The notes under the pieces: model-generated
The model's database searches: none
What the model saw: only the letters and a program-made list of their open reading frames with translations
Told to the model about the DNA's origin: nothing
Position numbers and translations under genes: made by a program
Shown: one piece after another, positions 1-4,619 of the stretch
Layout: each line of letters begins with the position of its first letter
Position numbering within the stretch: position 1 is the first letter of the stretch
From: Bacteroides sp.
GTDB lineage: Bacteria > Bacteroidota > Bacteroidia > Bacteroidales > Bacteroidaceae
Direction: 5' to 3'
Assembly (NCBI GenBank): GCA_021204375.1
Contig: JAJPZL010000430.1
Coordinates: forward strand, 1-6,824
Length of the DNA stretch: 6,824 bases

Positions 1-29
1 AACTCCCGCTTCTAATGGACGCGGGAGTT
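1..29 (-). terminator. Probable rho-independent terminator hairpin after the GH43 gene
   Basis: Bases 1-9 (AACTCCCGC) and 21-29 (GCGGGAGTT) are perfect reverse complements, giving a 9-bp stem rich in G-C around an 11-base loop. The stem starts 19 bases past the TAA of the GH43 gene on the minus strand, the usual place for an intrinsic terminator. The T-tract expected on the minus strand would lie beyond base 1, outside the window, so the tail cannot be checked. The stem could also serve a convergent gene to the left. Confidence 0.7.
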
Positions 30-48
30 AAAAGGCAGTCCTTGAAAT

Positions 49-528
49 TTATTGGAGGCTGCCGGTATACATTCCTATGATACATCCGGTGAAACCTCCT
101 GCTTTTTGGGTACTTAAGATCGTTGCATCTACCTGCCCGGCTACAGGTTTCCAATTCTTTCCGTCAAAGGATATCTCGAAGTGGTAGAGAGCTTTCTCAC
201 CCCGGATACGGAGTTGTACAGGCTTTCCGGTTTCAGAAGAGGAGAGTGTATAAGTTCCGTCGGTTCTTTTTTCTCCGTTCTCGCTGCTGATCACTTCTAT
301 TACCTCTTTTCCTTCGCGGATGATTTTCCCAAAGACGATGTTGTTCTTTTCATTCTGGTAACATACCAGTCCGGCAAATGTTCCGGAACTTTCCGGTTGG
401 AATTTTATCTCTGTAGTAGCCGTGAAGGAGAGGTGTTGTTGCCGGTGTCCGATAAAGGCGTGGTTACTCAGGGAGTAAATACTATGGCTGGTAGGGGTCA
501 GGGTTAACCTGCCATTTCCTGTTTTCCA
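49..528 (-). pseudogene. GH43 C-terminal beta-sandwich remnant cut off by the TAG
   Basis: The GH43 frame stays open for 159 codons after the TAG and ends at TAA 49-51. The translation is clearly protein-like and matches the C-terminal sandwich found in many GH43 enzymes: LTLTPTSHSIYSLSN, then TFAGLVCYQNEKNNIVFG, and near the end YHFEISFDGKNWKPVAG. No shift is needed to join it to the catalytic part, so a single codon separates them. An internal GTG at 294 opens an 81-codon frame that could be called as a small hypothetical gene, but it begins in the middle of the domain and has no evident ribosome binding site. This remnant accounts for the whole 480-base stretch, which would otherwise look largely intergenic. 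Confidence 0.85.
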
Positions 529-531
529 CTA
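529..531 (-). other. In-frame TAG nonsense codon in the GH43 gene
   Basis: On the minus strand the reading is CAG GAA GAG TAG TGG AAA ACA, with the same frame open on both sides. The original codon was probably TGG or CAG, each one transition away. The natural stop of this gene is TAA at 49-51. Confidence 0.85.
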
Positions 532-1743
532 CTCTTCCTGGGGAGTACGGATAAAGAGCCATTCGTGAGCCAGGTTGCCGGCTATAAATTCATCTTTCCA
601 GGTAAAGTTTCCGGTTAATTTGTCGGCTAATATACCTGCTTTGTCGCTGGTCCATCCTGTGGGAGAGACTATGGCAGGAACAGGAGCGCCCTCTTCAAGA
701 ATGACCGGGATCCATTCTTCCCAGCTTACAGGAAGGAGGAAGGTCTCCCGTTCTGTATTATACATATCTCCTTCGTACGGGCGGTATCCCAGGAAAACGG
801 CATACCAACTGCTGTCGGGTGTCTGAATAAGGTCGGCGTGGCCGACACTGGTCACCTTTTCCGGCCGGTCCGGCGGCAGGTTACGCTGGGTAAGGATGGG
901 ATTTCTACGGGCCGGTTTATAAGGACCTTTTACATGTTCGGAGGTAAAGATCACTTCCGAATGGTTATCGCCCGTTCCGCCTTCGGCAGCCATTAGGTAG
1001 TAAGTACCTTCTATTTTATAGAGATGCGGACCTTCAATCCAGACGGGATGTGTACTTTTATCTACACCACCATCTGCCAGAACCTGCGGGGTACCTGTCG
1101 TCTGATCGGTCTCTGTATCGTAGTCGTGGATCCAGATGGCCCGATGTCCGTCATATTCAGGTTCGCCTTCGGGAGCATCGTTATGAACCAGATAGGTTTT
1201 ACCATCTTCGTCAAAGAAGAGGGCCGGATCAATACCTCCTACACGGGGTAGAAAGATAGGATCACTCCATCCCTGCATTGGGTCCCGGGTCTTTACTACA
1301 AAGTTCCCGTCGCAATCCACGCAGGTTGTTACCAGATAGAAGGTATCATTATCGGCGTTGTAGGAGATTGCAGGGGCATAAATTCCTCTGCTCAGGCGGA
1401 TATTGTCAATAGTAAGCTGAGAGGGGCGATCCAGTACATAGCCGATCTGCTGCCAGTTAACCAGGTCTTTGCTATGAAAAATGTGGATACCCGGGTAGTA
1501 GGAAAAGGAAGAGGTGACCAGGTAGTAGTCGTTTCCTTTACGACAAATACTGGGGTCGGAATAAAATCCGCTTAATATAGGGTTGTAAAACTCTTTTTCG
1601 GCATGCAGGGATCGGTTAAAACGGACATCCTGCCCTTCGTATTCGAAGTAGTAGAATACGGCGCCTTTTTCTGCCTCCTGCCGACAGGAAATAAGTGCAG
1701 CGACCAGCAAAAGTAATAACAGAACGTGATTCTTCTTTTTCAT
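529..1743 (-). CDS. GH43 N-terminal part: signal peptide and complete catalytic propeller
   Basis: This open segment (about 404 residues from ATG 1743; 410 from TTG 1761) carries the whole catalytic domain. In numbering from the TTG, residues 7-26 form a lipoprotein signal peptide with a run of leucines and a LISC lipobox, so the protein would be anchored by Cys26 to a cell-envelope membrane, possibly facing outward. The three GH43 acidic residues are visible: general base Asp69 in FYSDPSIC, pKa-modulating Asp178 in GGIDPALFFD, and general acid Glu243 in WIEGPHLYK. His308 in SVGHADLI matches the conserved propeller-core histidine. The segment stops at TAG 529-531 just after RTPQEE, early in the C-terminal sandwich. 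A truncated product would keep the active site, but that sandwich normally packs on the propeller, so stability and activity are doubtful. A pipeline may call this as an intact shorter gene. Confidence 0.88.
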   Translation of the reverse strand: MKKKNHVLLLLLLVAALISCRQEAEKGAVFYYFEYEGQDVRFNRSLHAEKEFYNPILSGFYSDPSICRKGNDYYLVTSSFSYYPGIHIFHSKDLVNWQQIGYVLDRPSQLTIDNIRLSRGIYAPAISYNADNDTFYLVTTCVDCDGNFVVKTRDPMQGWSDPIFLPRVGGIDPALFFDEDGKTYLVHNDAPEGEPEYDGHRAIWIHDYDTETDQTTGTPQVLADGGVDKSTHPVWIEGPHLYKIEGTYYLMAAEGGTGDNHSEVIFTSEHVKGPYKPARRNPILTQRNLPPDRPEKVTSVGHADLIQTPDSSWYAVFLGYRPYEGDMYNTERETFLLPVSWEEWIPVILEEGAPVPAIVSPTGWTSDKAGILADKLTGNFTWKDEFIAGNLAHEWLFIRTPQEE

Positions 1744-1768
1744 GGTAATTCGTTTAATCAATTATCTG

Positions 1769-1791
1769 CCGGCAAATATACTATTTGTCGG
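1769..1791. repeat. Imperfect inverted repeat over the GH43 promoter element
   Basis: Bases 1769-1778 (CCGGCAAATA) and 1782-1791 (TATTTGTCGG) are reverse complements at 9 of 10 positions with a 3-base spacer. The repeat covers the TATATTTG element used on the minus strand. It may be an operator for a dimeric regulator or simply a hairpin; no binding protein can be named. Confidence 0.45.
1773..1780 (-). promoter_or_regulatory. Bacteroidota -7 element (TATATTTG) before the GH43 gene
   Basis: The minus strand reads TATATTTG, a full match to the Bacteroidota -7 consensus TAnnTTTG. It lies about 30 bases upstream of ATG 1743, giving a short leader. No convincing TTTG was seen at the -33 position, which would fit a promoter that depends on an activator such as an HTCS. 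It lies in the gap between the HTCS stop (1834) and the GH43 start. Confidence 0.5.
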
Positions 1792-1833
1792 TTAAACTGG
1801 TTTTCTCTGTTGTTACAAATGCTATAACGGGTG

Positions 1834-2883
1834 TTACATCTTTTGTTCTTTATACTCTGTGGGCGATACTCCATAGAACTCTTTGAACGAATTGGAAAAG
1901 TAGGACAGGTTGACGAAGCCTGTAGCATAAGCTACTTCTGAGATGGAAAGATGTCCTTCACGGAGCAGGGTCGCAGCCTGACGCAGACGGATACTCCGGA
2001 TGAAATCCCGGGCCGACTGATTGGTCAGCTCTTTGAGTTTACGGTGCATATGTACCCGGCTCATTCCTACATTCGCAGCTAGCATTTCTACATTGAGTTC
2101 CGGATCGGCCAGATGCTCATTAATGGTCTTAAGGATCTTTTCCATCAACATCTCGTTATTGGATTTTTTTTCGATTTTATCGATTTTCTCTTCCACCTTC
2201 TTATCTACCGTATACCGGCTTTTCAGGCGTTGACGGTTGGAAATAAGGTTAAAAATAGTGGTCCGTAATACTTCCGTATTGAAGGGTTTGATCAGGTAGG
2301 CATCTGCTCCTGTTTTCAATCCTTCGATCTTATCTTCCTGTTGGGTACGGACGGTAAGCAGGATTACAGGAATATGGTTCAGGTTACTGTTCTGTTTGAT
2401 ACGGCGGCACAGGGTGATACCATCCAGCCCCGGCATCATCACATCAGTAATGACCAGATCAGCCTGCTCTTTAAGCAGGTAGTCCCAGGCTTCTTTACCG
2501 TTAGTACATTCAATCACTTTTACATCTGCAATCAACTCCCTGAGCAGGTATTTACGGATCTCCTCATTGTCTTCGGCGATAACTACCTGAAAATTGGTTT
2601 TGGTTTTGACAGACTCTTCCCGGGATTCTTCCTGAGAAAAGAGGGGAGTAGTACTTTCTGTGCAGACTGGTTCCTGGAGGAAAACTGTATTTTCTGTCGG
2701 ATCTTCCAATTCTTCCTGCCGCAGATGGTCACATCCCAGTGGGAGACGGATAATAAGGCGGGTACCTGCACTTTCTGTGCGATTTTCAGCTGTAATAGTA
2801 CCTCTGTGTAGTTCTACCAGAGAGCGGGAGAGGTGAAGCCCGATACCGGTACCGAAATTAGATTGGGTAATATCGTTGTTCAC
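1834..2883 (-). CDS. HTCS segment 5: HATPase end, receiver domain and AraC-type DNA-binding domain
   Basis: This is the longest intact C-terminal piece, 349 codons from an internal GTG at 2883 to the natural TAA at 1834-1836. Segment residues 11-16 (GTGIGL) are the ATP-lid glycines of the kinase. After a linker of about 55 residues comes a receiver domain (about 98-215) with acidic pocket Glu104-Asp105, phospho-acceptor Asp147 in LVITDVMMPGLDG, Thr177 and Lys199 in YLIKPF. A charged linker leads to an AraC-family helix-turn-helix pair (about 255-345) with the typical ending VAYATGFVNLSYFSNSFKE. The frame is the same as segment 4; only the TGA at 3028-3030 separates them. The GTG sits in the middle of the HATPase domain without a visible ribosome binding site, so it is not a true start. 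If restarted, the product would be a free receiver plus DNA-binding domain. Confidence 0.85.
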   Translation of the reverse strand: MNNDITQSNFGTGIGLHLSRSLVELHRGTITAENRTESAGTRLIIRLPLGCDHLRQEELEDPTENTVFLQEPVCTESTTPLFSQEESREESVKTKTNFQVVIAEDNEEIRKYLLRELIADVKVIECTNGKEAWDYLLKEQADLVITDVMMPGLDGITLCRRIKQNSNLNHIPVILLTVRTQQEDKIEGLKTGADAYLIKPFNTEVLRTTIFNLISNRQRLKSRYTVDKKVEEKIDKIEKKSNNEMLMEKILKTINEHLADPELNVEMLAANVGMSRVHMHRKLKELTNQSARDFIRSIRLRQAATLLREGHLSISEVAYATGFVNLSYFSNSFKEFYGVSPTEYKEQKM

Positions 2884-3027
2884 CTGGTAAAAACGTTCGA
2901 ATATCTGTTCTATTTTATCTGTATCAATGCCGATACCGGTATCGGTAACAATGATCTCGAAGAAGTTCCGGAGTGGTTTGGGTAAAGTCGGGTCACTACC
3001 GGTATTGAGATAGACAGTGATCTCTCC

Positions 3028-3030
3028 TCA
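3028..3030 (-). other. In-frame TGA nonsense codon inside the HTCS ATPase domain
   Basis: The frame runs NTFKYTPA, TGA, GEITVYL, and continues open to the natural stop at 1834. Homologues usually have Gly, Arg, Lys or similar here (TPxGGEI-like turn), so the ancestor was probably CGA or GGA. The stop falls just after the N-box, splitting the ATP-binding fold. Confidence 0.85.
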
Positions 3031-3552
3031 GGCCGGTGTATATTTAAAGGTATTGGATAATACATTTAGAAGTACTTTGTCGAAATTATTCAGGTCGATC
3101 CATACACCCAGTTCTTCCTGCTTCTCCAGAAAGGAGTCTTTCCGGAATTGGAACATTATCTGTTTTTTGTCGGCCTGATATTCGAAGGTCTGCATGATAT
3201 CCCGGATAAACCCGATAATATCGGTTCTGCGAAATTTCATATGCATCTGCCCTTTATCAATTTTCCGGATATCCATGAGCTTATTGATCAGCCGGAGAAT
3301 ACGCTGGGCATTGCGATACATCATCAGGTAGGTCGGGTGCTTCCCGCTATTTTCAGAAAGTAATTTCTCAAGCGGATTAATGATCAGGGTCATCGGTGTA
3401 CGTATCTCATGAGAAATATTGATAAAGAACTGCAGCTTGGCTTCGCTGATCTGTTCCTGGTGCAGGCGTTCGATCAGCTCTTGTTTATGAATGATACGAC
3501 TTCTGACAAACATGGCAATAAGGTAAAGCAGAAAAGCCCGATCAGGCACCAC
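3028..3552 (-). CDS. HTCS segment 4: end of the membrane helix, HisKA domain and N-box
   Basis: This segment of 174 codons opens at an internal GTG at 3552, but its first six codons are out of the ancestral frame. Residues from about 7 (FLLYLIAMFV) are the inner end of the membrane helix. HisKA follows with the phosphorylated histidine at segment residue 48 in NISHEIRTPM, then the dimerisation helices, and the N-box Asn167 in NVLSNTFKYTP. In HTCS proteins this histidine passes phosphate to the fused receiver. The segment starts in the frame created by the second frameshift and ends at TGA 3028-3030. The GTG start is an artefact of open-frame calling, since it lies inside the membrane-helix coding region. 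Confidence 0.82.
   Translation of the reverse strand: MVPDRAFLLYLIAMFVRSRIIHKQELIERLHQEQISEAKLQFFINISHEIRTPMTLIINPLEKLLSENSGKHPTYLMMYRNAQRILRLINKLMDIRKIDKGQMHMKFRRTDIIGFIRDIMQTFEYQADKKQIMFQFRKDSFLEKQEELGVWIDLNNFDKVLLNVLSNTFKYTPA
3531..3545 (-). other. Second frameshift in the HTCS gene, within the membrane helix
   Basis: Upstream the coding frame reads PPWYETGWAYILWCLIGLF; downstream the kinase frame resumes with FLLYLIAMFVRSR one base out of register. Adding one T to the T4 run (bases 3532-3535 as A on the plus strand) or one G to the GGG run joins the two cleanly. The exact base is inferred; the frame change between about 3560 and 3530 is directly seen. Confidence 0.8.
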
Positions 3553-3746
3553 AAAATATAAGCCCAGCCGGTCTCATACCAGGGAGGAGCCACCCGGATG
3601 GTCAGTGTACGTACTTCGGAAAAATTATTATGATCTTTGGCACGTACATGGAATGTATAATTACCGGGCTTAAGTTTACTGAAAGTAACCCGGTTAATAC
3701 CGGTATGGGTATTGATCCATTCATCTCCGATCTCTTCTATTTTATA

Positions 3747-3749
3747 TTA
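3747..3749 (-). other. In-frame TAA nonsense codon in the Y_Y_Y domain
   Basis: The reading is NNPERITY, TAA, YKIEEIGDEW, with the frame open on both sides. Homologues generally have a residue such as Gln, Arg or Lys in this ITYxYKLEG-like strand, so CAA to TAA is the likeliest change. The 68 codons after it reach the second frameshift and encode the rest of the Y_Y_Y domain and the start of the membrane helix. Confidence 0.83.
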
Positions 3750-4109
3750 ATAGGTGATTCGTTCCGGATTGTTATACTCCAGTACGGAGAATTCTATACT
3801 AAAAGTGTTCTCATTATGAGCCAGTGTGAACAAGGTGGCATCCATAATAGCCTGGTCTGTAATAGGAAGAGTACCGGAGCGGTCTCCTTTGCGTACAGGT
3901 TCATTATCCAGGTAGAATTCGGTAATAGTTACGTGTAACTCTTTTTTGGAGTCGGTAATTTCGTGAGGATAAAAAGAGGTAATACCATTAATTCCTCCGA
4001 AATAGATGCGGCCAGAGTTATCCTGGCAGACAGCTCCCCGGGTAAATTCATTACCCTGTAATCCGTCGTTGGCATAATAATTGATGAATTTCTCTTCGTT
4101 TATCAACAA
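3747..4109 (-). CDS. HTCS segment 3: last propeller blade and first half of the Y_Y_Y domain
   Basis: This open piece of 120 codons begins at an internal TTG at 4109 and ends at TAA 3747-3749. Its start carries the end of the second propeller, including the fourteenth blade motif GRIYFGGINGITSF. The middle and end, from HVTITEFYLDNEPV to FSIEFSVLEYNNPERITY, match the beginning of a Y_Y_Y domain, the Ig-like module between the sensor propellers and the membrane helix in HTCS proteins. It shares its frame with segment 2, from which only one TGA codon and nine more codons separate it. It should not be annotated as an independent protein. Confidence 0.8.
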   Translation of the reverse strand: MLINEEKFINYYANDGLQGNEFTRGAVCQDNSGRIYFGGINGITSFYPHEITDSKKELHVTITEFYLDNEPVRKGDRSGTLPITDQAIMDATLFTLAHNENTFSIEFSVLEYNNPERITY

Positions 4110-4136
4110 CTTGGAAACTCCCTGGTGAGTACTGAT

Positions 4137-4139
4137 TCA
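4137..4139 (-). other. In-frame TGA replacing the conserved blade tryptophan
   Basis: The reading is QQGNI, TGA, ISTHQGVSK. Nearly all other blades here have the pattern G-x-x-W-I-G-T-x-x-G, so this position is the blade tryptophan: TGG has become TGA by one G-to-A change. This is the best-defined of the nonsense lesions because the ancestral codon is fixed by the repeat pattern. Confidence 0.88.
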
Positions 4140-4619
4140 TATATTCCCCTGCTGATCCGTGGCCAGACCACAGATCACATTCTCGGGAAGTCCTTCTCCT
4201 GTAGTATAATGTTTATAACTCTCGTCTCTCCGGTCGAAGCAGAAGAGTCCTTCGGTTGTTCCGATCCATATCCGGTTTTCCGGATCTTCTGCCAGTATAT
4301 AGACCGGGTATCCGGGCAGGATGTTGTTACGGTTTGTAAAGTTGATAAAAGTATTTCTTCTGGTATCATAACAGGCGAGCCCATTGTAGGTTCCTATCCA
4401 GATGAGGCCGGAACGGTCGGTCAGGATACAGCTTATCCAGTCATTGGGAAGGCGGTCTATCTGCCAGTCATCGTTTTCGTCCCGTGTGAATTCCTGATGG
4501 ATTACTTCTCCGCTGATGAGATCAATACGATAAACACCCAGACCGTAGGTGCCTATCCATAAATTTTTATTATTATCTTCTGTAATATAGGAGATCCGTT
4601 CATTGGTTTGGTTATTCAC
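4137..4619 (-). CDS. HTCS segment 2: blades 10-12 and part of 13 of the sensor
   Basis: This piece of 160 codons opens at an internal GTG at 4619, whose first base precedes the TGA that closes segment 1 (GTGA overlap). The overlap looks like translational coupling but results from the frameshift just upstream. Three more blade motifs are visible: KNLWIGTYGLGVYRI, GLIWIGTYNGLACYD and NRIWIGTTEGLFCFD; a fourth is cut at its tryptophan by TGA 4137-4139. Reading the same frame upstream of the GTG gives PFTRFSS, which joins naturally to blade 9 of segment 1, showing that the GTG is internal. It belongs to the second periplasmic propeller and has no signal peptide of its own. Confidence 0.82.
   Translation of the reverse strand: MNNQTNERISYITEDNNKNLWIGTYGLGVYRIDLISGEVIHQEFTRDENDDWQIDRLPNDWISCILTDRSGLIWIGTYNGLACYDTRRNTFINFTNRNNILPGYPVYILAEDPENRIWIGTTEGLFCFDRRDESYKHYTTGEGLPENVICGLATDQQGNI

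Larger units (their letters stand above)
49..1743 (-). pseudogene. Family 43 glycoside hydrolase lipoprotein, interrupted by an in-frame TAG
   Basis: The whole broken gene is described here; its two open parts are listed separately. Bridging the TAG at 529-531 gives one continuous frame of about 564 codons ending in TAA at 49-51. The order is lipoprotein signal peptide, five-bladed GH43 propeller, then a C-terminal beta-sandwich of the GH43_C2 type. Family members are exo-acting beta-xylosidases or alpha-L-arabinofuranosidases on xylan- or arabinan-derived oligosaccharides; the exact substrate and subfamily cannot be assigned from sequence alone. ATG at 1743 is the preferred start because the signal peptide begins there and the TATATTTG element at 1773-1780 would place the transcript start only a few bases from the alternative TTG at 1761. 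The gene follows the HTCS gene on the same strand, the usual arrangement of a regulator and its target hydrolase. Confidence 0.85.

Noticed and set aside
2341..2811. Plus-strand open frame of 156 codons, and similar ones at 4125-4562 and 6142-6582
   Set aside because: They lie opposite coding sequence with clear family motifs on the minus strand and show no recognisable motifs, promoters or ribosome binding sites of their own.
4137..4139. Reassigned genetic code in which TGA means tryptophan
   Set aside because: TGA 3028 lies at a turn where tryptophan is not expected, TGG is used normally throughout, and TAG and TAA also interrupt frames here; recoding of TGA would not repair the genes.
4616..4619. 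GTGA stop-start overlap suggesting translational coupling of two genes
   Set aside because: The ancestral frame continues upstream of this GTG (PFTRFSS) and joins the previous blade, so the overlap is a by-product of the A7 frameshift.
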